From Lachnospiraceae bacterium (lineage in GTDB: Bacteria > Bacillota > Clostridia > Lachnospirales > Lachnospiraceae), in contig JAJPZP010000145.1 in assembly GCA_021204285.1 (NCBI GenBank), forward strand, positions 3,377-9,560: a stretch of 6,184 bases of DNA. Reading direction: 5' to 3'. Position numbers and translations under genes: made by a program. The notes below the pieces were generated by a model, which was given only the letters and a program-made list of their open reading frames with translations, searched no databases and was not told the DNA's origin. This document shows, piece after piece, positions 1 to 5,868 of the stretch. The number at the start of each line of letters is the position of its first letter. Positions within the stretch are counted from its first letter, which is position 1.

Positions 1-1282
1 CCATGAGGAGGTGGACCACTATACGGTGACCTTGGAGTCCGGCTCCGCCTCGATCTCCGTCAATCTGAAGGACGACCGCAAGATGACGAGCCAGGAGGTC
101 GCGGACGAGTGGACGGAGGCGACGAAGGACGTCATGGGCATGCAGCTGGAGATCACGGTCAGCAGCATGTTGTCGTCGCTGATGGCATCTGAAACCGGCG
201 GCGAGGTCAATCTGGCGTCCACCGATCTCGACGATCTGACGGAGGCCGTGGAACTGATTGAGGAGGAAGCCTGGGATGTGCCGGGCGTGCTGAACGTCTA
301 CAACAGCGCTGGATTCACTTCAACGCAGATCGAGGTGGTCGTTGACCCGCTCGAGGCCATGTCGCACGGCATGACGGCCTATCAGGTGGCGGGCAGCCTC
401 TACAGCCTGATCAGCGGCACTGAGGCGATGACGATCTCTTCTAATGGTGAGGATTACAGCGTCATGCTGGAGTTCCCGGAAGGAACCTACACGGACGCGA
501 GTTCCCTGCTGAATGCGACGGTGAACGGCGTGCCGCTCTCGGAGATGGCGGAGCTGCGCTACACGGACTCCCAGCAGACGATCATCCGCGAGAATGAGCG
601 CTATACTATGACGGTGACGGCGGTCTGCCTTTCCGGCGATGTGGACGCGGTGCAGGACGGTCTGGATGCATTGGTGGCGGAACTTGATCTTCCCGATTCC
701 GTGGAGCTCACACAGAGTATGACGGAGGAGACCATGAACGAGATGTTCGGCTCCATGGGAACCGCGATCGCGACGGCGCTGTTCCTCGTCTTCCTCGTGA
801 TGGCGATGCAGTTCGAGTCTCCGAAATACTCGCTGATGGTTATGATCAGTATTCCCTTCAGTCTGATCGGAGCTTTCCTGCTTATATTTATCACGGGGCA
901 GGCAATCAGTATTACCTCCCTGATGGGCGTGCTGACGCTGGTCGGAACCGTCGTGAACAACGGTATCCTCTACGTGGACGGCGTGGCGGAGGCACAAAAG
1001 GAAATGCCGTTCGAGGACGCGGTGGTGGAGAGCGGGAAGATGAGGCTGCGCCCGATGCTGATGACGACGCTGACGACGGTCATCGCAATGATCCCGATGG
1101 CGATGGGTATCGGCACCGGCAACGCGATGATGCAGGGCATGGCGATCACGATCATCGGTGGCCTGGTCGCTGCCACGATCCTGATTCTCGTGCTGTTCCC
1201 GGTATTCTATACCTTGTTGTACGGCCGCGGCAAACGCCGTGAGCGCCGACAGAAAAAAGAAGCGCTTGCCACGGAGCAGTAG
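1..1282 (+). CDS. RND-family multidrug efflux permease, C-terminal part (5' end outside window)
   Basis: This is the C-terminal 426 residues of an RND-superfamily inner-membrane transporter of the HAE1/AcrB/SwrC type, which exports hydrophobic compounds using the proton gradient. The frame is already open at base 2, so the gene continues upstream; a GTG at 11 is in frame but is unlikely to be the start, because it would leave half a protein and has no properly spaced Shine-Dalgarno. Bases 2 to about 720 encode the second extracytoplasmic porter region. Five hydrophobic segments follow (about 760-810, 826-897, 907-985, 1058-1110 and 1140-1215), matching TM8-TM12 of AcrB. The family-typical stretch RLRPMLMTTLTTVIAMIPMA lies at 1049-1108, and VVNNGILYVDG precedes it. 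The protein ends in a very basic cytoplasmic tail (GRGKRRERRQKK). Full family members have roughly 1000 or more residues. The substrate cannot be told from this fragment, and any membrane-fusion partner would lie outside the window. The family call is firm. Confidence 0.93.
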   Translation, partial: HEEVDHYTVTLESGSASISVNLKDDRKMTSQEVADEWTEATKDVMGMQLEITVSSMLSSLMASETGGEVNLASTDLDDLTEAVELIEEEAWDVPGVLNVYNSAGFTSTQIEVVVDPLEAMSHGMTAYQVAGSLYSLISGTEAMTISSNGEDYSVMLEFPEGTYTDASSLLNATVNGVPLSEMAELRYTDSQQTIIRENERYTMTVTAVCLSGDVDAVQDGLDALVAELDLPDSVELTQSMTEETMNEMFGSMGTAIATALFLVFLVMAMQFESPKYSLMVMISIPFSLIGAFLLIFITGQAISITSLMGVLTLVGTVVNNGILYVDGVAEAQKEMPFEDAVVESGKMRLRPMLMTTLTTVIAMIPMAMGIGTGNAMMQGMAITIIGGLVAATILILVLFPVFYTLLYGRGKRRERRQKKEALATEQ

Positions 1283-1295
1283 TATCGTGTATCAT
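1266..1295 (+). promoter_or_regulatory. Candidate vegetative promoter for the CmpB-like gene
   Basis: TTGCCA (1266-1271) and TATCAT (1290-1295) each match the sigma-A consensus hexamers at five of six positions, with an 18-bp spacer. The -35 lies inside the end of the RND pump gene. Transcription would start near 1302, giving a leader of about 38 bases before the ATG at 1340. It is equally possible that the downstream gene is read with the pump gene, as the gap is only 57 bp and holds no terminator. Confidence 0.35.
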
Positions 1296-1339
1296 GGCAG
1301 AAGGAGAAATAAAAATACAACACAGTAAAGGAATGCCGA

Positions 1340-2695
1340 ATGAACTACAGCATTTACGAATTACTCTTCTTTCTGTTCTGTTACTCTTTTCTCGGCTGGT
1401 GCGCGGAGGTCATCTTTATGGCCGCCCGCACCGGCCGCTTTACCAACCGGGGACTTTTCAACGTCCCCTTCAGTCTTTCCTATGGCGTGGCCATGGATAT
1501 TCTGCTGCTCCTGCAGCCGACGATGGAGGGCAATTATCTGCTCTCGGCGGTGATCTATGTGGTCATCACCTTGGCGGTGGCGCAGATCGCGGGCGAGATC
1601 ACCTGGCGGGTCACGAAGACGCGGCTCTGGGAACTGGATGAAAAGTCGCTCTATGCCGGACGGCTGCGGGGTATTTTTTACGCAGCGTTTTTCGCGTTCT
1701 GCGCGTTCGTGGCGATGCTGCTGATCCAGCCGCTGCTGTTCTTCCTTGTCAAACTGATACCGAAGCTGGTGCTGAAGGTTGTGACGGTCGTCCTGTCGGC
1801 AATTGTGCTGGTGGATTTCATTTCCGTCTTTTATCTGGTGCGGAGGCATCCGCTGCCGCAGAGCGTCTTAGGGCTGGAGGAAGGCCTCAAAGGGCGTCAG
1901 ACGGGCATCGGAACCTGGATTTCGGATCACATCTGGAAGCGCCTGCGCCGTGCCTATCCGAATCTTAAGGAAGGGGACGGCGGCGAGGAGGAGAACCGGC
2001 GTAACTATGTCTTCGCACAGGGACTCTGCTTTGATAAATACATGTGGGTGTTCTTTGCCTGCGCGCTGTTTGGTTATCTCTTCGAGGTGCTGTTTGTAGG
2101 CTTAAGCACGGGCGTCTGGATGAACCGTTTGAGTGTCATCTATGGTCCCTTCAGCATTATCTGGGGCTTCGGCGGCGTGATTCTGACGATGCTGCTGCAT
2201 CGCCTGGACAGGATGGAGGACCGCTACATTTTTATCGGAGGCATGTTCCTCGGGGGCACCTATGAGTATCTGTGCAGCGTCATCTCCGAGGTCATTTTCG
2301 GCACGGTCTTCTGGGATTACAGTGATATGCCCTTTAATATCGGAGGCCGCACGAATCTTCTGTTCTGTATTTTCTGGGGCATCATGTCGCTTGTGTGGGT
2401 GAAGATGCTCTATCCGCGTCTAAGCTCGCTGATCGAGCGTATCCCGCCGATGACCGGCAAGATCGTGACCTGGGTATTCCTGGCACTCATAATCTGCGAT
2501 CTGGCTTTGTCGGGTATCGTACTGCTCCGCTATGTCGAGCGCTGCGACGGCGTTCCGGCGGAGAACGCGATCGATGAATTCCTGGATTATCAGTACCCGG
2601 ATGATTTCGTCGAGTTTATCTGGCCGAACATGCACCTGAGCCAGCCGGACGACGCGGATTCCAGATACACCGACCCGCTGTGGATGCAGGACTAA
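1340..2695 (+). CDS. Duplicated CmpB-type membrane protein ('putative ABC transporter permease')
   Basis: A 451-residue polytopic membrane protein resembling the Pfam family ABC_trans_CmpB (PF06541), common in clostridia and of unproven function; the ABC-permease label is a database name, and no ATPase or binding protein is nearby. It contains two related halves. Residues about 5-170 carry F-x5-G-W-x2-E-V-I-F, TGRFTNR and VPFSLSYG. Residues about 231-400 carry the counterpart G-Y-x2-E-V-L-F, TGVWMNR and GPFSIIWG, followed by [13 protein letters not shown] (from W325), which matches [12 protein letters not shown] (from W97) in the first half. Each half has about four to five hydrophobic helices. 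A charged linker (about 172-230, rich in R, K, E and G) joins them, and a soluble acidic tail of about 50 residues ends the protein. The ATG at 1340 is preceded by AAAGGA at 1327-1332, 7 bases away. Family is fairly certain, function unknown. Confidence 0.8.
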   Translation: MNYSIYELLFFLFCYSFLGWCAEVIFMAARTGRFTNRGLFNVPFSLSYGVAMDILLLLQPTMEGNYLLSAVIYVVITLAVAQIAGEITWRVTKTRLWELDEKSLYAGRLRGIFYAAFFAFCAFVAMLLIQPLLFFLVKLIPKLVLKVVTVVLSAIVLVDFISVFYLVRRHPLPQSVLGLEEGLKGRQTGIGTWISDHIWKRLRRAYPNLKEGDGGEEENRRNYVFAQGLCFDKYMWVFFACALFGYLFEVLFVGLSTGVWMNRLSVIYGPFSIIWGFGGVILTMLLHRLDRMEDRYIFIGGMFLGGTYEYLCSVISEVIFGTVFWDYSDMPFNIGGRTNLLFCIFWGIMSLVWVKMLYPRLSSLIERIPPMTGKIVTWVFLALIICDLALSGIVLLRYVERCDGVPAENAIDEFLDYQYPDDFVEFIWPNMHLSQPDDADSRYTDPLWMQD

Positions 2696-2732
2696 AAACC
2701 CGTGTCAGGGGCCGTGCACAGCGGGCGGGAAG

Positions 2733-2760
2733 TGTCGAATTCCATCGGATTCTCTCGACA
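2733..2760 (+). promoter_or_regulatory. Two inverted 0A boxes upstream of spo0A
   Basis: TGTCGAA at 2733-2739 is a perfect copy of the Spo0A-binding 0A box. CTCGACA at 2754-2760 is the reverse-orientation box (consensus TTCGACA) with one mismatch at its outer, less critical base. Box centres are 21 bp apart, about two helical turns, so both lie on the same DNA face. Relative to the predicted start near 2804 they sit around -68 and -47, an upstream activator-like position rather than over the promoter. Autoregulation of spo0A by phosphorylated Spo0A is known in Bacillus; here it is inferred. Confidence 0.5.
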
Positions 2761-2768
2761 GAATCTGC

Positions 2769-2797
2769 TTGTATAAATCTACCATTTTCCCTATACT
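2769..2797 (+). promoter_or_regulatory. spo0A promoter, sigma-A type
   Basis: TTGTAT (2769-2774) and TATACT (2792-2797) are separated by the optimal 17 bp and match consensus at four and five of six positions. The predicted start is near 2804, leaving a leader of about 26 bases that contains the strong ribosome binding site AAGGAGG (2814-2820). The second 0A box ends 8 bp upstream of the -35. I found no convincing sigma-H promoter of the kind that drives spo0A in Bacillus subtilis. Confidence 0.55.
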
Positions 2798-2829
2798 TTT
2801 CAGCAGGAAGAACAAGGAGGGAAAGAATC

Positions 2830-3630
2830 ATGGGGAAATGGAGCGTTGGCATTGCGGACGATAATGAGAAAATGGTGGAGATTCTGGGTAACATTTTACG
2901 GGAGGACGAGGAACTGCAGGTTGTCGGTACCGCCCGGAACGGGGAGGAAGCCTGTCGTCTGATCCGGGAGAAGGAACCGGATATCATGCTGCTCGATATC
3001 ATCATGCCGAAGCTGGACGGCCTTTCGGTCATGGAGCGGGTAGCGCAGAGCTCGGAATTTCGCAAAAAGCCGGATTTTGTTGTCGTCTCCGCGATCGGGC
3101 AGGAGCGTATCACGGAGGATGCCTTTCTGCTCGGCGCGAGCTATTATATTATGAAACCCTTTGACCACGACATGGTGCTCAGCCGTGTCCGCAGTCTGAA
3201 GGGAGACCGGCACCGGACGAAGACGGAAGTGCGGCGCCCCGCAGCGGTGGAGATGAAGGCCGCCCGGGAAGAGCAGGATCTGGAGACGGATGTGACGAAC
3301 ATGATCCATGAGATCGGCGTTCCCGCGCATATCAAAGGCTATCAGTATCTGCGCGACGCGATCATGATGGCGGTTGAGGATATGAATATGCTGAACGCGG
3401 TTACGAAAATTCTCTATCCGACGATTGCGAAGAACCATCAGACGACGCCGAGCCGTGTCGAGCGGGCTATCCGCCATGCGATCGAGGTGGCCTGGAGCCG
3501 CGGAAAGATGGATACGATAGAAGAACTCTTCGGTTACACAGTCAGTGGTTCCAAGGGGAAACCGACGAACTCCGAGTTTATCGCGCTGATCGCCGACCGG
3601 ATCCGCCTGGACTATAAAAAGAGAGCCTGA
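2830..3630 (+). CDS. spo0A: Sporulation master response regulator Spo0A
   Basis: A cytoplasmic transcription factor of 266 residues (267 in B. subtilis) which, when phosphorylated, binds 0A boxes and commits the cell to sporulation. The receiver domain covers residues 1 to about 125, with acidic pocket D10/D11, phosphoacceptor D56 in MLLDIIMP, switch residue S87 and invariant K109 in YYIMKPFD. A variable linker (about 126-150) leads to the Spo0A-specific effector domain (about 151-266). This includes [12 protein letters not shown], the DNA-recognition helix region [17 protein letters not shown] (206-222) and the family signature [18 protein letters not shown] (235-252). All key residues are intact, so the protein should be active. 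The frame is open upstream to 2680, but the ATG at 2830 is chosen because AAGGAGG lies 9 bases before it and the protein then matches family length. It has its own promoter and 0A boxes. In clostridia spo0A often follows spoIVB; here a CmpB-like gene precedes it. Confidence 0.97.
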   Translation: MGKWSVGIADDNEKMVEILGNILREDEELQVVGTARNGEEACRLIREKEPDIMLLDIIMPKLDGLSVMERVAQSSEFRKKPDFVVVSAIGQERITEDAFLLGASYYIMKPFDHDMVLSRVRSLKGDRHRTKTEVRRPAAVEMKAAREEQDLETDVTNMIHEIGVPAHIKGYQYLRDAIMMAVEDMNMLNAVTKILYPTIAKNHQTTPSRVERAIRHAIEVAWSRGKMDTIEELFGYTVSGSKGKPTNSEFIALIADRIRLDYKKRA

Positions 3631-3639
3631 ACCCGGATG

Positions 3640-3657
3640 TTTAAAAATGCTTTTAAA
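3640..3657. repeat. AT-only inverted repeat in the glgA promoter region
   Basis: TTTAAAA-ATGC-TTTTAAA is a perfect 7-bp inverted repeat with a 4-base centre, starting 10 bases after the spo0A stop codon. It overlaps the position where the glgA -35 element would lie (3651-3656). As RNA it would be a weak hairpin with no following U-tract, so a terminator role is unlikely. It may be an operator or simply a low-complexity coincidence. Confidence 0.35.
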
Positions 3658-3679
3658 GACCCTCCGAATGTGTTATGAT
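3651..3679 (+). promoter_or_regulatory. Candidate extended -10 promoter of glgA
   Basis: TGTTATGAT (3671-3679) gives an extended -10 motif: TG, one base, then TATGAT with five of six consensus matches. The region 17 bp upstream (TTTTAA, 3651-3656) is a poor -35, as expected for an extended -10 promoter. Predicted start is near 3686, with GGAGG (3696-3700) in a short leader. It suggests glgA can be transcribed independently of spo0A, although no strong terminator separates them. Confidence 0.45.
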
Positions 3680-3706
3680 AAATTCAAATCAATCTGGAGG
3701 TCGACT

Positions 3707-5146
3707 ATGAAAAAAATACTGTTTATCGCGTCGGAATGCGTGCCGTTTATCAAGACCGGGGGGCTTGCGGACGTGATCGGTTCTCTGCCGAAATATTTTG
3801 ACAAGGAAAAATACGAAGTGCGTGTTATCATCCCGAATTACCGCTGCATTCCGCAGAAGTGGAAGGATGAGATGCAGTATGTCACGAACTTTTACATGGA
3901 TATGGCCTGGCGCAGCCAGTATGTCGGCGTCATGGAGATGGATTATGATGGGATCCACTATTATTTCATTGACAATGAATACTATTTCGCAGGTGAGAAA
4001 CCCTATGGATACATACATGAGGACGTTGAAAAATTCGCGTTCTTCTCACGGGCGGCGCTGTCGATCCTGCCGGTGGTGGATTATCAGCCGGATATCGTAC
4101 ACTGCCACGACTGGCAGACCGGCCTTGTACCCGTTTATCTGAAAGACAGTTTTCACGACAGCGCGTTTTACGCGAACATGAAGTCCGTGATGACGATTCA
4201 CAATCTGAAATTCCAGGGCGTCTGGAATATCCCGACCGTGCAGGATGCGACCGGGCTTGACATGTCCTATTTTACTTCGGACAAGCTGGAGGCCTATGGC
4301 GACGCGAATTACTTGAAGGGCGGCATCGTCTATGCGGATCTCGTCACAACGGTCAGCAGCACCTATGCGCAGGAGATCCAGACGCCGTTCTACGGCGAAC
4401 ATCTGGACGGTCTGATGCGCGCCCGCTCGGCGGAGCTCTATGGCATTGTCAACGGCCTGGATTACACGGAGTGGAATCCGGGGACGGATACGCGGATCGC
4501 GGCGAATTACACGACGGAAAATTTCCGCAAGCAGAAATTTAAAAACAAGCTGGCGCTGCAGAAAGAGCTGGGACTCCCGCAGGATAAGAAGACGCTGCTG
4601 CTCGGCATCGTCTCCCGTCTGACGGATCAGAAGGGCTTCGACCTGATCGACTGTGTGATGGACGAGCTTTGCCAGGAGAATATACAGATCGTCGTGCTTG
4701 GCACCGGCGAGGAGAAGTATGAAAATATGTTCCGCCATTTCGCCTGGAAGTATGATGATAAGGTCGCTGCCTGCATCTATTATTCCGACGAGCTTTCGCA
4801 TAAGATCTACGCGGGCTGCGACGCTTTCCTGATGCCCTCGCTCTTCGAACCCTGCGGCCTCAGCCAGCTCATGAGCCTGCGCTACGGGACCCTGCCGATC
4901 GTGCGTGAGACGGGCGGCCTGAAGGATACGGTCGAGCCTTACAATGAATTCGAGGGAACCGGCACCGGATTTTCCTTCACGAATTACAATGCGCATGAGA
5001 TGCTCGATACCGTGCGTTACGCGCTGAGCGTGTACTATGACAAGAAGCGCAACTGGAACAAGATCGTCGACCGCGCGATGGCGGCGGATTTCTCCTGGAG
5101 CAATTCCTCGAAGCAGTACGAGGCGCTTTACGAGAAGCTGGGGTGA
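3707..5146 (+). CDS. glgA: Glycogen synthase (ADP-glucose type, GT5)
   Basis: A cytoplasmic enzyme of 479 residues (477 in E. coli) that transfers glucose from ADP-glucose to the non-reducing end of a growing alpha-1,4-glucan. It has the two Rossmann-like lobes of GT-B glycosyltransferases. The N-lobe begins with the sugar-nucleotide motif KTGGLADV (16-23), followed by CHDWQTGLVP (133-142) and TIHNLKFQGVW. The C-lobe has SRLTDQKG, with R304 and K309 in the nucleotide-sugar-binding positions, and FEPCGLSQ with E381 at the conserved catalytic glutamate. The last residues, about 460-479, return to the N-lobe as usual. The start ATG at 3707 is chosen over an upstream in-frame ATG at 3647 because GGAGG lies at 3696-3700, 6 bases before it, and the protein then begins MKKILFIASE as family members do. 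No glgC, glgD, glgB or glgP is adjacent. Its position after spo0A fits granulose storage before sporulation, which is inference. Confidence 0.97.
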   Translation: MKKILFIASECVPFIKTGGLADVIGSLPKYFDKEKYEVRVIIPNYRCIPQKWKDEMQYVTNFYMDMAWRSQYVGVMEMDYDGIHYYFIDNEYYFAGEKPYGYIHEDVEKFAFFSRAALSILPVVDYQPDIVHCHDWQTGLVPVYLKDSFHDSAFYANMKSVMTIHNLKFQGVWNIPTVQDATGLDMSYFTSDKLEAYGDANYLKGGIVYADLVTTVSSTYAQEIQTPFYGEHLDGLMRARSAELYGIVNGLDYTEWNPGTDTRIAANYTTENFRKQKFKNKLALQKELGLPQDKKTLLLGIVSRLTDQKGFDLIDCVMDELCQENIQIVVLGTGEEKYENMFRHFAWKYDDKVAACIYYSDELSHKIYAGCDAFLMPSLFEPCGLSQLMSLRYGTLPIVRETGGLKDTVEPYNEFEGTGTGFSFTNYNAHEMLDTVRYALSVYYDKKRNWNKIVDRAMAADFSWSNSSKQYEALYEKLG

Positions 5147-5160
5147 TTCCCAGACACTGC

Positions 5161-5190
5161 GAATAAAAACCTCCGTGTTTTCACATACTG
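5161..5190 (+). promoter_or_regulatory. Candidate forespore (sigma-G-like) promoter for the coat operon
   Basis: GAATA (5161-5165) fits the B. subtilis sigma-G -35 pattern GHATR fully, and CATACTG (5184-5190) fits the -10 pattern CATNHTA at all but the last base. The 18-bp spacing is in the normal range. The start would fall near 5197, giving a leader of about 31 bases with AAGGAGG. A sigma-E reading is also possible through CATAC, but the -35 fits less well. No sigma-A promoter is visible between glgA and the coat gene. The motifs are short and degenerate, so this is tentative. Confidence 0.35.
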
Positions 5191-5225
5191 GGTTTGTACC
5201 AGGAATTGAAAACAAGGAGGTTTTT
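5165..5225 (+). terminator. glgA terminator-like hairpin that also buries the coat-gene ribosome binding site
   Basis: The arms at 5165-5183 and 5207-5225 pair over 19 positions with one mismatch (G5175 against A5215). AAAAACCTCC (5165-5174) pairs with GGAGGTTTTT (5216-5225), and TGTTTTCA (5176-5183) pairs with TGAAAACA (5207-5214). A small inner stem, CTGG/CCAG (5188-5191 with 5199-5202), can form in the loop. The 3' arm ends in TTTTTCT, so it has the form of an intrinsic terminator 18 bases after the glgA stop. The same arm contains AAGGAGG (5214-5220), the Shine-Dalgarno of the gene starting at 5228. Terminator and translational-block roles are not exclusive. Confidence 0.7.
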
Positions 5226-5227
5226 CT

Positions 5228-5413
5228 ATGTCACAGTTATCAGAACTCGATGTTCAGAATCTTCGTCACATGATCGGCGGAACCCAGACCTGCGAGTCCA
5301 AGTACAGCGCCTATGCCGAGGCCGCTTCGGACAAAGAGGTCAAACAGTATTTTCAGCAGGCGGTTCAGTCCGCGAAGGAAAACCGGCAGCAGCTGATGGG
5401 ATTTTTAAAGTAG
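5228..5413 (+). CDS. Small CotF-type spore coat-associated protein, 61 residues
   Basis: A 61-residue, Gln/Glu/Lys-rich, probably all-helical protein: helix about 6-29 (LDVQNLRHMIGGTQTCESKY) and helix about 34-58 (KEVKQYFQQAVQSAKENRQQ), a helical hairpin with no membrane segment or signal peptide. The pattern resembles the small partner proteins found beside CotF-family (PF07875) coat proteins in clostridia; this is from memory of the family, not a search. The ATG at 5228 has AAGGAGG at 5214-5220, 7 bases upstream, itself the right arm of the preceding inverted repeat. The stop overlaps the ribosome binding site of the next gene, 13 bases away, so the two form an operon and are probably translationally coupled. 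Likely expressed late in sporulation and placed in the spore coat. The gene is firm, the exact function is not. Confidence 0.75.
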   Translation: MSQLSELDVQNLRHMIGGTQTCESKYSAYAEAASDKEVKQYFQQAVQSAKENRQQLMGFLK

Positions 5414-5426
5414 GAGGGCGACAAAA

Positions 5427-5687
5427 ATGATGGATGAAAAGACGATGGTCAGTGATGCGCTGACCGGTATCAACAGTGAACTGAAAATGTATGCGGATTA
5501 TATTGCGCAGAGCGAGGATCCGCAGCTCAAGCAGACACTCAAGCAGATGCGGAACAAGACCGAGACCTCGCAGGAGCAGCTCTATCAGCTCGCGCGGGAG
5601 AAATCCTATTATGTGCCGGCGGCGAAGGCCAGCAAGGAGGACATCGAGCACGTGAGATCCCTGTTCACAGCGGATTCCATGCTGTAA
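5427..5687 (+). CDS. CotF-family spore coat protein, 86 residues
   Basis: An 86-residue member of the CotF-like coat family (ferritin-like helical fold). It has two helices: about 5-29 (MVSDALTGINSELKMYADYI) and about 33-58 (QLKQTLKQMRNKTETSQEQL). The typical tail then follows, with YYVPAAKASKEDIEHVRSLF at about 67-86, matching the G/S-YY-x-PA-x-x-A-x-x-x-[ED]-I-x-x-V pattern I associate with clostridial CotF-like proteins. AGGAGGG at 5412-5418 lies 8 bases before the ATG at 5427; a second ATG at 5430 is also possible. It follows the 61-residue gene by 13 bases, and a stable hairpin follows its stop codon by 11 bases, so these two genes are a complete operon. No signal peptide or membrane segment, as expected for a protein assembled onto the spore from the mother cell or made in the forespore. 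Confidence 0.85.
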   Translation: MMDEKTMVSDALTGINSELKMYADYIAQSEDPQLKQTLKQMRNKTETSQEQLYQLAREKSYYVPAAKASKEDIEHVRSLFTADSML

Positions 5688-5698
5688 GAATCAAAAAT

Positions 5699-5730
5699 CC
5701 GAGGGGTGGAAGACTTTTCCGGCCCCTCGG
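5699..5730 (-). terminator. GC-rich hairpin between the coat operon and aroC, best as a minus-strand terminator
   Basis: CCGAGGGG (5699-5706) pairs perfectly with CCCCTCGG (5723-5730), and an inner GGAA/TTCC (5708-5711 with 5717-5720) can extend it. On the minus strand the stem is followed by ATTTTTGA, a usable U-tract, so it suits the end of an aroC transcript. On the plus strand it is followed by TTGAGCG, with no U-run, so it would be only a weak terminator or a 3' stabiliser for the coat mRNA that ends 11 bases earlier. Confidence 0.6.
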
Positions 5731-5826
5731 TTGAGCGAACCAGCCCTGCTTCCTGTACAGTCGCACACATGCAATTCTGTTTTTCTGCTCACCAAATGTC
5801 TTTGGATTTATCAGTGTAAATATATA

Positions 5827-5842
5827 TGTATTTCGAAATACA
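5827..5842. repeat. Perfect 16-bp palindrome downstream of aroC
   Basis: TGTATTTCGAAATACA is its own reverse complement. It lies in the AT-rich gap between the convergent coat operon and aroC, 26 bases past the aroC stop. The form is that of a dimeric-repressor operator, but no good promoter adjoins it (a weak TTGGAT at 5802-5807 with TATGTA at 5825-5830, 17 bp apart, points into aroC antisense). As RNA it is a short, weak hairpin. The role is unknown. Confidence 0.5.
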
Positions 5843-5868
5843 GTTCATTCATGGTTGTATGGCAGAAC

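Noticed and set aside
320..997. Long open frames on the minus strand opposite the RND, CmpB, spo0A and glgA genes (for example 320-997 and 4046-5215)
   Set aside because: They are His/Arg-rich shadow translations opposite clearly conserved plus-strand proteins and lack ribosome binding sites. They resemble nothing I recognise.
2533..2539. Additional 0A-box-like TGTCGAG inside coding sequence (also near 3457)
   Set aside because: GTCGAG is a frequent Val-Glu codon pair or frame product in this GC-rich DNA. These copies are inside genes and not next to promoters.
2697..2730. Possible terminator after the CmpB-like gene (CCCGTGT with ACAGCGGG)
   Set aside because: The stem has a bulge and only about 7 pairs, and no U-tract follows.
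2805..2828. Possible sigma-H promoter (AGGAAGAAC with GAAAGAAT) ahead of spo0A
   Set aside because: The spacing is slightly short and the putative -10 abuts the start codon, leaving no room for a leader. The AGGAGG there is the ribosome binding site.
2680..2829. In-frame upstream extension of spo0A from an ATG at 2680
   Set aside because: It would overlap the end of the preceding gene, run through the promoter and 0A boxes, and add 50 residues absent from the Spo0A family. The ATG at 2830 has a strong ribosome binding site.
3647..3706. In-frame upstream start of glgA at 3647
   Set aside because: It has no Shine-Dalgarno and adds 20 residues before the canonical N-terminus. The extended -10 promoter lies inside this stretch.
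5769..5819. Sixteen-codon open frame in the coat-aroC gap
   Set aside because: There is no Shine-Dalgarno upstream, it is very short and it has no recognisable composition. Nothing supports translation.
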